Shown here: positions 16,464 to 24,234 of the stretch, piece by piece
How positions within the stretch are numbered: position 1 is the first letter of the stretch
Layout: each line of letters begins with the position of its first letter
Source of the DNA: an uncultured Burkholderiales bacterium
Lineage (GTDB): Bacteria > Pseudomonadota > Gammaproteobacteria > Burkholderiales > Burkholderiaceae_C
Direction of reading: 5' to 3'
Length of the DNA stretch: 57,054 bases
NCBI GenBank assembly: GCA_903896615.1
Contig: CAITYM010000058.1
Span: 1 to 57,054, forward strand
Notes under the pieces: generated by a model
What the model was told of the DNA's origin: nothing
What the model saw: only the letters and a program-made list of their open reading frames with translations
Database searches by the model: none
Program-made: the position numbers and the translations under genes

Positions 16464-17549
16464 TCAGCAAACAAGTAGCGCAAGTGAGAGCCCACTTATG
16501 AATGCGTCCTCAACGCGGTGCCCAATGTGCCAGTCACCACAAGTTCCAATTCGAGCCTCTTGAGCCCACAAACAATTTTGTCCAAGTGGTGTGAGGGTCT
16601 TTGCGTACCTCCAGCGGTGCACCGCGCTGTGACTTGGTTCAACTCTAATGCCAGTTAACTCGGAGAACGCCCTTAATAACTTTGCTTTCACTCTCTCAGC
16701 ATCGTCCTCTAAGTGCTCGTGCGACCACTGCGGTCCGGCCTGAACCGTCCAGCGTTCAATGTGACTTTTACCGGGTTTTGAGGACTCGCGCGCAACCCAG
16801 GCTATTCGGTGATGTATGCTCTTGGCTGCGTTCCACTGAGGACCAAAGTGGGATAGTCCTTGTTGACTGGCCTGTGGGTAGGCCACCATAAGTGTCCAAC
16901 ACGGTTCAGTTACAACGAGATCAACTTGGTGCTTGATTGCTTTTATGGCTGAGGTTAAGCCAGGATCAATTAGTTTTTGTAACATGGAGTGTTCTAGAAG
17001 CGAACTGCACTGCGGACTTGGTATGGCCAGCAACACACTATCAAAGTCTTCGAACGCCTTAGATTTGCCAGCTTGGTGGGTATGCACTGTCCAAGCTTTG
17101 ACATCTGTAGTTTTAAGCTCACTAGACTCAAGTCTAGTCACCTCAGTGTTGTAGTGGACTGCACCCATGTCCACCAGTGGTTGCGCCCAGTGAGTTACCA
17201 AAGCATTCATCGCTGGGACAGCGACATAGTGTTTTTCCCGAGCTGGCAAAGGGGCCTCAATCACTCTACCCAATTCATCTAGGACGCGCACAGCGTTTAC
17301 GCTCCAGGGCCTACAAATATCTTCGGTCCCAGGGACTTCCCTGATCGCTTTTTCAAAGCGTGGGTCTCGAATGGTGAAGTACTGAACACCGTGATCAAAG
17401 CTCCCCCAAGAGGATTCGCGAGTGGACATGCGTCCACCTGCACCCCGACTTTTTTCAAAAACAGTGACTGTGTGTCCTGCCTTGAGAAGGGTTCGAGCTG
17501 CAGTAATTCCTGCCATTCCAGCCCCGATGATTGCGATTTTTTTTGACAT
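16464..17549 (-). CDS. FAD-dependent amine-oxidase-like (renalase-type) oxidoreductase
   Basis: About 361 residues with an N-terminal Rossmann FAD site, KKIAIIGAGMAGITAARTL, followed by VFEKSRGAGGRMSTR, the typical renalase-like second motif, and the closing CGDWHIGHRVEDAFISGLSLA that contacts FAD. Such proteins are cytosolic flavoproteins; bacterial renalases can oxidise dihydropyridine isomers of NAD(P)H, but the substrate here is unknown. The frame opens ten codons earlier at 17579; ATG 17549 is preferred because GAGAG precedes it and the Rossmann strand starts immediately. The next gene upstream is divergent. Confidence 0.85.
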   Translation of the reverse strand: MSKKIAIIGAGMAGITAARTLLKAGHTVTVFEKSRGAGGRMSTRESSWGSFDHGVQYFTIRDPRFEKAIREVPGTEDICRPWSVNAVRVLDELGRVIEAPLPAREKHYVAVPAMNALVTHWAQPLVDMGAVHYNTEVTRLESSELKTTDVKAWTVHTHQAGKSKAFEDFDSVLLAIPSPQCSSLLEHSMLQKLIDPGLTSAIKAIKHQVDLVVTEPCWTLMVAYPQASQQGLSHFGPQWNAAKSIHHRIAWVARESSKPGKSHIERWTVQAGPQWSHEHLEDDAERVKAKLLRAFSELTGIRVEPSHSAVHRWRYAKTLTPLGQNCLWAQEARIGTCGDWHIGHRVEDAFISGLSLALLVC

Positions 17550-17579
17550 ATTAGCTCTCGTTTGTAGGTATGCTAACAA

Positions 17580-17804
17580 GGTGAAACTGCAAGTGCTTGC
17601 AAATCATTCCTTGTATAACTTTTGAATGGCACTTCTGAATTCATCGTCTTAGCGCTATTTTGTCAGATTTCACAGCCCTAAGTCCATCTTTGCAGTTGAG
17701 ATTAAACTGATTTGACAACCCTCACACTCCACTAGTCTACCCCCCTAAATAGTCTACCCGCTATGCGGGGAACCCTATTTACTTTAAAATAACGGATTGG
17801 TCGT
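17580..17804. other. Divergent intergenic region between the renalase-like and pirin genes
   Basis: No gene seen. Notable elements: TTGACA at 17712-17717, two copies of TAGTCTACCC (17733-17742 and 17750-17759, 17 bases apart), a CCCGC-TAT-GCGGG hairpin at 17757-17769, and a TAAAAT -10-like hexamer at 17785-17790 oriented toward the pirin gene. The paired repeats could be regulator sites for the pirin transcript. Confidence 0.4.
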
Positions 17805-17940
17805 ATGAACACAGTAGTGCCACCAATACCAAAGGATCTGAAACATGCAAGCTCACCTGAGTTAACTAAATGAAGGATACATGAGCATCATCTTCACTAC
17901 TTTTGCGGGTAAGCAAAAAAAGTCCATTTAAGGGCTTTTT
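17805..17940 (+). promoter_or_regulatory. Leader of the pirin gene with two micro-ORFs and an intrinsic terminator
   Basis: A 22-codon ORF (ATG 17805, stop 17871-17873) is followed by a 16-codon ORF (ATG 17881, stop 17929-17931, with GAAGGA just upstream). AAAAGTCC (17918-17925) pairs with GGGCTTTT (17932-17939) and merges with a T run, forming a terminator whose loop contains the second stop codon. The pirin ribosome binding site begins only 6 bases later. Translation of the second ORF would disrupt the 5' arm, so an attenuation or readthrough switch is possible. The arrangement is seen; the mechanism is inferred. Confidence 0.4.
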
Positions 17941-17959
17941 AACTAAAAGGATGTTTCCA

Positions 17960-18661
17960 ATGATTAGGGTAAGAAAGTCAGATGCACGAGGACACGCCGA
18001 TCACGGATGGCTAGTTTCGAAACACAGCTTTTCATTTGCTGGGTACTATGATCCTGAGTTTATGGGGTGGGGAAATCTGCGAGTGATAAATGAAGACAAA
18101 ATCCTCCCAGGAAAAGGATTTGGCACCCATGGTCATAAAGATATGGAGATCATCAGTTATGTGATGTCTGGTGAACTAGCGCACAAAGACAGTATGGGCA
18201 ATGTGAAGGGAATTCCCCCCGGCGATATCCAACGCATGAGTGCAGGTAGCGGCGTTATGCACAGCGAATTTAATCATGCACCGAACAGTACAACTCATTT
18301 TTTCCAAATATGGATTGAGCCTAATGTGACAGGTATTGAACCAAGTTACGAGCAAAAAACAGTATCAGCCAGTGCTAAAAAAGGTAATTTTGAGCTAATT
18401 GCAAGCCCCGTTGGTGGACCAAACGCAGTTAAGATTCACGCCGATGCTAGCCTGTATGTGGGTGAGTTTACGGGGGATGAAAGCGCTAAATTTACACCTG
18501 CTCCTAATTGCAAGTCGTACGTACATTTGATCAAAGGGGACTTGCAAATCAACGGAATTGATTTGCATGCGGGCGATGCGCTCTTGATCGAATCCGAGCC
18601 TGAGTTGATCATTAGCCACGGGCAGAACGCTGAGGTGCTGCTCTTTGAATTGGCTGCTTAG
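17960..18661 (+). CDS. Pirin-family bicupin protein
   Basis: A 233-residue pirin. The N-terminal cupin metal ligands are visible: H57 and H59 in FGTHGHKDMEIISYV, and H101 and E103 in MSAGSGVMHSEFNH. Bacterial members such as YhhW bind iron or another metal and can act as quercetin 2,3-dioxygenases in vitro; the physiological role is usually unknown. The frame extends to 17903, but AAAGGA nine bases upstream supports ATG 17960, as does the family start MIRVRKSDARGHADHGWL. A flavodoxin-like gene follows 45 bases later on the same strand, suggesting a shared stress or redox role. Confidence 0.9.
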   Translation: MIRVRKSDARGHADHGWLVSKHSFSFAGYYDPEFMGWGNLRVINEDKILPGKGFGTHGHKDMEIISYVMSGELAHKDSMGNVKGIPPGDIQRMSAGSGVMHSEFNHAPNSTTHFFQIWIEPNVTGIEPSYEQKTVSASAKKGNFELIASPVGGPNAVKIHADASLYVGEFTGDESAKFTPAPNCKSYVHLIKGDLQINGIDLHAGDALLIESEPELIISHGQNAEVLLFELAA

Positions 18662-18706
18662 TTAGCGGTTTATTTGTAGTCTTTTTTTTATTCCAGGAGT
18701 TTTTAA

Positions 18707-19240
18707 ATGTCAAAAGTTGTTGTTGTCTATCATTCTGGATATGGTCACACTGAGCGCGTTGCTGATTTTGTAGCCCAAGGTGCAAATGCGCAAAAGGTCG
18801 TCATTGATGCAGATGGGAATGTAGATGAGGCCGGATGGCAAGCCTTAAACAGCGCAAATGCAATCATCTTTGGATCTCCAACATACATGGGAATGGTGTC
18901 TTGGCAGTTCAAGAAGTTTGCCGATGCGACATCAAAACAGTGGTTTGCCAGTGCTTGGAGAGACAAAGTAGCTGGCGGTTTCACCATTTCAGCTAGCCCA
19001 AGTGGCGACAAGCTTTCTACCATTCAGTACTTTATTACCTTATCTATGCAGCAAGGTATGATTTGGGTGGGACAACCTAGCCTAAATGACGGAACAGTAA
19101 ATCGGCTAGGTTCAAACTCAGGGGTGATGGCTCAAGTGGGGCCAACTAGTCCTGCTGCAGATATTCCCCAAGGCGATTTGGATACAGCCAAGGCTTACGG
19201 AGCAAGGGTTGCTCAAATTGCAGCTAAATTAGCGGTTTAA
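18707..19240 (+). CDS. WrbA-like flavodoxin-family protein
   Basis: A 177-residue flavodoxin-fold protein with the FMN phosphate-binding loop VVYHSGYGHTERVADFV at residues 7-23, the FGSPTYMGMVSWQFKKF segment that contacts the isoalloxazine ring, and the ITLSMQQGMIWVG region. It resembles WrbA-type NAD(P)H:quinone oxidoreductases and NADPH-dependent FMN reductases but is shorter than classical WrbA (about 200). AGGAG precedes the ATG. It probably shares a transcript with the pirin gene upstream. Substrate is not fixed. Confidence 0.85.
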   Translation: MSKVVVVYHSGYGHTERVADFVAQGANAQKVVIDADGNVDEAGWQALNSANAIIFGSPTYMGMVSWQFKKFADATSKQWFASAWRDKVAGGFTISASPSGDKLSTIQYFITLSMQQGMIWVGQPSLNDGTVNRLGSNSGVMAQVGPTSPAADIPQGDLDTAKAYGARVAQIAAKLAV

Positions 19241-19401
19241 GTACTATTCGGATTTAGGTAATGGGTGGGTGTACTTTTCGGGTCCATCCAACTTAATTAT
19301 TTGGACAGAAATTTGAAAAACAATTAAACTCACACCGTTACGCTCATAGATCCTATTTTTCGCATATCCCCACAGAGGGAGTCACTTATCTAAGGTTGCA
19401 C

Positions 19402-19605
19402 ATGAATTTCAATTCTGATGAACTGCTACATGCCGCTGTGCTGAGGGAGATGGAGCGGGGTGAGAGGCGTGATGGTTTGTGGGCGCAAGCCCTCTCTGCA
19501 AGTAATTTAGATAAAAATAAAGCAACTGCCAAATATATTGAACTTAGAGTTCAGTCCATGAAAGATGATATGAAGAAATTCATTAAGAGTAGTATAAAGA
19601 TTTAA
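19402..19605 (+). CDS. Small hypothetical protein, 67 residues
   Basis: Starts at ATG 19402 with AAGG seven bases upstream (an in-frame TTG lies two codons earlier). The product is hydrophilic and helix-rich, with an acidic N-terminal half and a lysine-rich C terminus; it has no signal peptide, membrane segment or Cys. It resembles small unannotated proteins of Burkholderiales in style, but I do not recognise a family. A strong terminator follows 27 bases after the stop, which supports a real gene. Confidence 0.65.
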   Translation: MNFNSDELLHAAVLREMERGERRDGLWAQALSASNLDKNKATAKYIELRVQSMKDDMKKFIKSSIKI

Positions 19606-19632
19606 TACAAGTAAGCAATCATTTTTAAAACC

Positions 19633-19671
19633 AAACAGCCCGCTGCGACCCCGTGTCACAGTGGGCTGTTT
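19633..19671. terminator. Bidirectional terminator between convergent small genes
   Basis: Thirteen-base arms AAACAGCCCGCTG (19633-19645) and CAGTGGGCTGTTT (19659-19671) pair with a single G-T wobble around a 13-base loop. It has A and T flanks on both sides and lies between two convergent genes. Confidence 0.85.
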
Positions 19672-19690
19672 AGTTTAGTAGTTAGGTGTT

Positions 19691-20017
19691 TTACTTTTTG
19701 AGTGGCTTACCACCGCTTTTCAAGCACTCATCCATAGAGTTAAAGGGGGTGAAGTTCTTAGTTTGTTTAAAGCTTGGACTGGTTTTGTCATGACAGATGC
19801 CACTAGCAGTAGCTTTTTTGACAACGGGGTCAGCAGCAGGAGCAGCAGGGGCTACAGCAGGGGCTGCAGCTGTTGTTGGTGCACCAGCACTTGCCGCTGC
19901 TGTTTGAGGTTGGCTCGGTGCGCTAGGCTTTGCAGGAGCAGCTGGATCTGCTGCATAGACAGCGCCAGCCAGCAAGAGGGTACTTGTAACGAGAAGGGAC
20001 AGAAATTTACTTTTCAT
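19691..20017 (-). CDS. Secreted Ala/Pro-rich protein with C-terminal two-Cys module
   Basis: A 108-residue protein. Residues 1-22 form a Sec signal peptide (MKSKFLSLLVTSTLLLAGAVYA, cleavage before ADPAA). Residues 23-68 are an Ala/Pro low-complexity linker. The last about 37 residues form a compact segment with two Cys (SGICHDKTSPSF and MDECLKSGGK), a likely disulfide. GGAG eight bases upstream supports the ATG. Function unknown; probably periplasmic or outer surface. The neighbour upstream on the same strand is another small exported protein. Confidence 0.7.
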   Translation of the reverse strand: MKSKFLSLLVTSTLLLAGAVYAADPAAPAKPSAPSQPQTAAASAGAPTTAAAPAVAPAAPAADPVVKKATASGICHDKTSPSFKQTKNFTPFNSMDECLKSGGKPLKK

Positions 20018-20050
20018 TTAAAAAACTCCATTTTAAAAAATAAGATGCAC

Positions 20051-20470
20051 TTACCAACCTCTATGCCAACCATGATCAGGGTGATGCCATCCCCAACCGT
20101 GTCTGGGATGATATCCCCAGACCCACCCAACGCCGGGAGCAGGGTAGGAGGGGTCTACATAGACAACGCCAGGAGGAATCACCACCAAAGGCTGTTGTAC
20201 AACGATCGGAGCGGGGGGAGCTACGATTTGCTCAGCCAGTGTGGGTGCTCTATTAAATGGAGCGGCCTCGCCTGGTTGAGCGGGAACTGGCATTGGAATT
20301 GGATTACCAATTTGTAGCGAAGGGCTTGTGATGGGTTGTAGAGGAGTCGGCGATTGAAGGACTTGTTGGGCCAGGCAAGTCAAGGCTCCACAGGTCAACT
20401 CTATCAAAGCGAGTCGCAATACTAGGAGACCAAGTCGCACGTATGGAATTTGCTTAATTCTGCAGGTCAT
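20051..20470 (-). CDS. Small exported protein with His/Trp-rich C terminus
   Basis: A 139-residue protein with a hydrophobic N-terminal segment (about residues 10-34, signal peptide or anchor), a Pro/Gln/Val-rich middle, and a striking tail in which the last 24 residues contain six His and six Trp (GYHPRHGWGWHHPDHGWHRGW-like pattern). Such tails can bind metal or heme, but this is inference. No clear ribosome binding site is seen, so the start is uncertain. It lies 33 bases upstream of the Ala/Pro-rich secreted protein on the same strand. Family not recognised. Confidence 0.6.
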   Translation of the reverse strand: MTCRIKQIPYVRLGLLVLRLALIELTCGALTCLAQQVLQSPTPLQPITSPSLQIGNPIPMPVPAQPGEAAPFNRAPTLAEQIVAPPAPIVVQQPLVVIPPGVVYVDPSYPAPGVGWVWGYHPRHGWGWHHPDHGWHRGW

Positions 20471-20497
20471 TTACTTAAGCTATTGGCGTGTAAGAAA

Positions 20498-20779
20498 TTA
20501 AAGCTTTAATTCACCGTGTCTAAAAGGGATCCAATTTTTATGATCTGGCCTGTACTGCAAACCATAGGGGTTATTGAAGAATACTTTTAAAAGTGGATTT
20601 CCACCTTCTTTTGCAGTTTTATTTGCATCCACTATGCCTGTCGGTAAAAAGACCTTTTCATAAACCTCTTGCGTTGGCGGCTCATGTCCTAAGTTTTGGG
20701 TATAGGTTTGGGCTTGTTCAGCAATTTTCCAAGCTTCATCAACCATGTCGATGTAGCGAACTTGTGCTGTTTCTGTCAT
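20498..20779 (-). CDS. Hypothetical protein, 93 residues
   Basis: A soluble, mixed-charge protein without signal peptide or membrane segment. AGGAG nine bases before the ATG makes it a convincing gene. The C-terminal half contains an aromatic stretch, KVFFNNPYGLQYRPDHKNW. It may be the first gene of the unit that continues with the two exported proteins downstream (27 bases to the next stop). I do not recognise the family and assign no function. Confidence 0.65.
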   Translation of the reverse strand: MTETAQVRYIDMVDEAWKIAEQAQTYTQNLGHEPPTQEVYEKVFLPTGIVDANKTAKEGGNPLLKVFFNNPYGLQYRPDHKNWIPFRHGELKL

Positions 20780-20905
20780 ATCGTCTATCTCCTGGACAAG
20801 TTATTCAATCAAAATAAGAATCATATCTGAGATGGTGATCTAACTCCAAAAATTCAATATGAGCTCTTAAAAAAGTTTGAATATTGTTAATATTAAATAA
20901 TTATT

Positions 20906-21835
20906 TTAGAGTGCACCAAGGAGTAAATACTCCATCAAAGCTTTTTGGACATGAAGTCTGTTCTCTGCTTCTTCCCAAACGACCGACTGTGGCCCGTCTA
21001 TAACTTCAGCCTGGACTTCCTCACCCCTATGCGCTGGCAGGCAGTGCATGAACAAGGCGTTCGAATTGGCCATTGCCATCATCTCTTGATCAACGCACCA
21101 ATCATTAAATGCAATTCTCCTTGTCTCATTCTCAGCCTCATATCCCATGCTTGTCCAAACATCTGTTGTCACCAGGTCTGCCCCCTTGCAAGCTTGCATG
21201 GGATTATCAAATACCTTAAAGCTGTGACTTGAGGTAAGTCCGGCAATGGATTGATCAACCTCATAGCCTCTTGGCGTACTGATGTGCACGGTAAAGCCAA
21301 GTAAGTCAGCTGCTTGAAGCCAAGTATTGGCCATATTATTTCCATCGCCAACCCATGAGACGACTTTACCCTTTAAGCATTCCAATGGTTTTTTAGAGTC
21401 CCCTCGGTGTTCAATGAAGGTATATATATCGGCGAGAATTTGGCAAGGGTGAAACTCATTCGTGAGTCCGTTGATGACAGGTACACGCGAGTTTGCCGCA
21501 AAATTATTGATTTTTTCTTGACCATAAGTGCGAATCATAACAAGATCAACCATTCTGCTGATCACTTTTGCGCTGTCCTCTATGGGCTCAGAGCGTCCGA
21601 GTTGACTGTCACCCGTTGTTAAGTGAACGACAGAGCCACCTAATTGATACATACCGGCCTCAAAACTGACACGTGTTCGCGTAGAAGCTTTCTCAAAGAT
21701 CATCGCCAGCGTTCTGTCTACCAACGGTTGGTGACGCTCGTAGGACTTAAATTTATGCTTGATTAATGCGGTCCGCTTGAATAAATAATCGTATTCATCA
21801 ATCGTGAAATCAGAAAATTGGAGGAAATGTTTCAA
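20906..21835 (-). CDS. argF: Ornithine carbamoyltransferase
   Basis: A 309-residue enzyme that makes citrulline from ornithine and carbamoyl phosphate. S51-T-R-T-R in EKASTRTRVSFEA binds carbamoyl phosphate, HPCQILADI and the C-terminal HCLPAHRGEEV (SMG-type loop partner) are diagnostic. It starts 2 bases after the argD stop codon, so the two arginine genes are cotranscribed. Length is normal. Cytoplasmic trimer in known relatives. Confidence 0.97.
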   Translation of the reverse strand: MKHFLQFSDFTIDEYDYLFKRTALIKHKFKSYERHQPLVDRTLAMIFEKASTRTRVSFEAGMYQLGGSVVHLTTGDSQLGRSEPIEDSAKVISRMVDLVMIRTYGQEKINNFAANSRVPVINGLTNEFHPCQILADIYTFIEHRGDSKKPLECLKGKVVSWVGDGNNMANTWLQAADLLGFTVHISTPRGYEVDQSIAGLTSSHSFKVFDNPMQACKGADLVTTDVWTSMGYEAENETRRIAFNDWCVDQEMMAMANSNALFMHCLPAHRGEEVQAEVIDGPQSVVWEEAENRLHVQKALMEYLLLGAL

Positions 21836-21837
21836 AC

Positions 21838-23082
21838 TCAGGCCTTTTGCAAAGTTAGGTTCTTGGCACTCGAGCCTTGCTGGGGTTCTTGTTCATCTAT
21901 AAAAGCTTTGATGATAGGAACTAATATGGATACGACTTCATTGGCCTCAGCGATGTTCATGATCAGCGGTGGAACCAACCTGATAACGGAGTCCGCGGTA
22001 ACGCTTAACAAGAGCCCAGCCTCAAGCGCTCTGCTCATAATGACTGAGCAAGGTGCATCCAGCTCGATCCCTATCATTAACCCAAAAGCGCGTATTTCTT
22101 TAACCCCTTTCAGGTCCCCAATAGCTTTTGTTAACTCAAGTTTAAGATGGTTTCCCACAGTTACTGCATTATCAAGTAATGAGTCCTCCTCAATAATACG
22201 AATCGTCTCGACCCCAGCTCTCATAGCAAGGGGATTCCCACCAAACGTAGTTCCATGGTTGCCAGGTTGAAAAATGTGTGCGGCTCTTGGGCCAGCGACA
22301 ACAGCACCAATTGGTACCCCAGATCCAAGTCCTTTGGCAAGGGGCATCACATCAGGCTTAATGTCCGCCCATTGGTGAGCAAACCACTTGCCTGTCCTGC
22401 CCATTCCACACTGAACCTCATCGATCATTAGCAGCCAATCACGTCTGTCACAAAGGTCTCTAATCTCTTTTAGATAGTCTTTGTGCATGGGGTTGATACC
22501 GCCTTCGCCTTGAATTGTCTCAAAGAACACCGCAACAACGTCCGGGTTGTCCTTGGTTGCGGCCTCAACTGCCTTGATATCGTTCAGAGGCACTCTAATG
22601 AAGCCACCAAGTAAAGGCTCAAATCCTTTTTGTATTTTTGTGTTTCCAGTTGCGGAGAGTGTTGCAAGAGAGCGGCCATGAAAAGCTTTTTCGTAGACCA
22701 CAATTTGGGGGTTAGCAATTCCTTTGTCATGTCCAAATTTTCGAGCCAATTTGATCGCAGCTTCGTTGGCCTCCAATCCACTGGAACAGAAAAATGCGTT
22801 AGTCATTCCTGCCAATTCGGCCAGTTTTGCCGCGAGTTTTTCTTGATCAGGGATGTGATAGTAGTTACAGCAGTGCATCAACTTAGCAACCTGCTCTTGC
22901 AGTGCAGGGACCAACTTAGGATGTCCGTGCCCTAAAGTGTTAACAGCGATCCCTGCAAGTGCATCCAAATAAGATTTTCCGTTCACATCCCAAACTCGCA
23001 CGCCTTGCCCATGGGACATTGCAACAGGCAATCTTCCGTAGGTATTCATCGTATGCGGGGAATCTGCTTTGACTAAAGACAT
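21838..23082 (-). CDS. argD: Acetylornithine/succinyldiaminopimelate aminotransferase
   Basis: A 414-residue class III PLP aminotransferase that converts N-acetylglutamate semialdehyde to N-acetylornithine (and can act in lysine synthesis). NAFFCSSGLEANEAAIKLAR binds PLP phosphate, D221-E-V-Q is the cofactor-aspartate motif and K250 in LAKGLGSGVPIGA is the Schiff-base lysine. GGAG precedes the ATG. It forms an operon with argF. No ArgR-type box could be identified with confidence in the gap upstream. Confidence 0.93.
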   Translation of the reverse strand: MSLVKADSPHTMNTYGRLPVAMSHGQGVRVWDVNGKSYLDALAGIAVNTLGHGHPKLVPALQEQVAKLMHCCNYYHIPDQEKLAAKLAELAGMTNAFFCSSGLEANEAAIKLARKFGHDKGIANPQIVVYEKAFHGRSLATLSATGNTKIQKGFEPLLGGFIRVPLNDIKAVEAATKDNPDVVAVFFETIQGEGGINPMHKDYLKEIRDLCDRRDWLLMIDEVQCGMGRTGKWFAHQWADIKPDVMPLAKGLGSGVPIGAVVAGPRAAHIFQPGNHGTTFGGNPLAMRAGVETIRIIEEDSLLDNAVTVGNHLKLELTKAIGDLKGVKEIRAFGLMIGIELDAPCSVIMSRALEAGLLLSVTADSVIRLVPPLIMNIAEANEVVSILVPIIKAFIDEQEPQQGSSAKNLTLQKA

Positions 23083-23398
23083 GAGGGGTGACTCCGAAAT
23101 GAGGCTATTTGTATTAATTGATTTGATTGTAATGAACTACGATTACGCCTTGATGATACAAGAGAGTAGGGCTGGTGTGTACTAAAGCTAGGGGAGGTGG
23201 TGGGTTTGAAAAAAGAAAAGCGTCCTGTCTTCAGTTTGGTGTGCCTAGGATATGTTTTTCCCTTTACCAGCCAGGCGTGGGTAAGTATAAACCCGTGTGG
23301 TAACAAAGAGCTCGGTTAGAATGTATGAGGTCTTAGTAACAGTTGTTTACATCCTTGAACAATCTAGTAAGCTTGGACACACACCTCACGCTTAAAGA
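23083..23398. other. Divergent intergenic region between argD and the DUF3579 gene
   Basis: These 316 bases must hold the promoters of both divergent units. A TAGAAT -10-like hexamer at 23317-23322 points to the DUF3579 gene, without a clear -35. No gene, repeat or RNA structure stands out. Confidence 0.4.
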
Positions 23399-23698
23399 AT
23401 GGCTGCTCCCTCCTCTAAAGAATTTATTATTTTGGGACTTACCCTAGAAGGTAAGACCTTTCGTCCAAGCGATTGGGCCGAGAGGTTGGCAGGAGTCATG
23501 AGTCAATTTAGACCCGGAGGTGCAATGCCCGGAGACCACATCTCCTACTCGCCCTGGTGTGTACCCAACCAAATTGACGGCTGTAAATGTGTCCTGGTGC
23601 ATCTAGATCTTAAAGATTGTGAACCCATGGCGTGGGATTTTGTGATGAATTTTGCGAAAGACAATCAACTTCAAGTGAGAGCTCCTGAAGCCCCTTGA
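23399..23698 (+). CDS. DUF3579 domain protein
   Basis: A 99-residue protein with the DUF3579 pattern: FIILGLTLEGKTFRPSDWAERL, then a central FRPGG and SYSPWCVPN, and a C-terminal VHLDLKDCEPMAWDFVMNFAKDN. This family is largely betaproteobacterial and is found near argF and rpsT, as here. Function unknown; cytoplasmic by appearance. A perfect terminator follows. Confidence 0.85.
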   Translation: MAAPSSKEFIILGLTLEGKTFRPSDWAERLAGVMSQFRPGGAMPGDHISYSPWCVPNQIDGCKCVLVHLDLKDCEPMAWDFVMNFAKDNQLQVRAPEAP

Positions 23699-23710
23699 TC
23701 CATGAAAAAA

Positions 23711-23735
23711 GCCGCTAATTTCTTAGCGGCTTTTA
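23711..23735. terminator. Terminator after the DUF3579 gene
   Basis: GCCGCTAA (23711-23718) and TTAGCGGC (23723-23730) pair perfectly around TTTC, with T residues behind and an A run in front, so it can serve both this gene and the convergent rpsT. Confidence 0.92.
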
Positions 23736-23810
23736 GGGTTAGTGTTTGCCAACAGCGCACCCGATCAAACGGCAGTCCCTGTTAAGGGGACCGTGCGAAT
23801 TGCCTATTAA

Positions 23811-24107
23811 TTAGGCTGCGGTTGCCAAGGCTTTAACCTTGACAGATAAGCGGCTTTTATCACGAGCCGCTTTGTTTTTGTGAAAGATTCCCTTGTCAGC
23901 AATGGTATCAACGATAGCTTGCATTTTTCCGAAGAGTTCAGTGGCTTTGGCTTTGTCGCCACTAACAACTGCTTTCTCTACGTTTTTGACAGCGGTACGG
24001 TATTTTGAGCGCAATGAGCTATTTGCTGCATTGAGTTTCACGTCTTGACGTGCACGTTTACGCCCGGATGCTAGACGTGTATTCTTTTTAGGCTTTCCAG
24101 ATGCCAT
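23811..24107 (-). CDS. rpsT: 30S ribosomal protein S20
   Basis: A 98-residue, Lys/Arg/Ala-rich protein with the betaproteobacterial S20 start [20 protein letters not shown] and the conserved [16 protein letters not shown]. It binds the 5' and 3' minor domains of 16S rRNA. Divergent from murJ, a very common arrangement. The C terminus is a few residues longer than in E. coli. Confidence 0.97.
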   Translation of the reverse strand: MASGKPKKNTRLASGRKRARQDVKLNAANSSLRSKYRTAVKNVEKAVVSGDKAKATELFGKMQAIVDTIADKGIFHKNKAARDKSRLSVKVKALATAA

Positions 24108-24234
24108 GAATGATTTCCTTTAATTGTCTGTAGATGATGTTGGCGAACCCATGATTATAGCAAATTAAGCCTCTTATAGGCCCATATTTGAGTTTTAGGG
24201 CTCGGATACGCACCAGGGAAGATACACTTACAGC

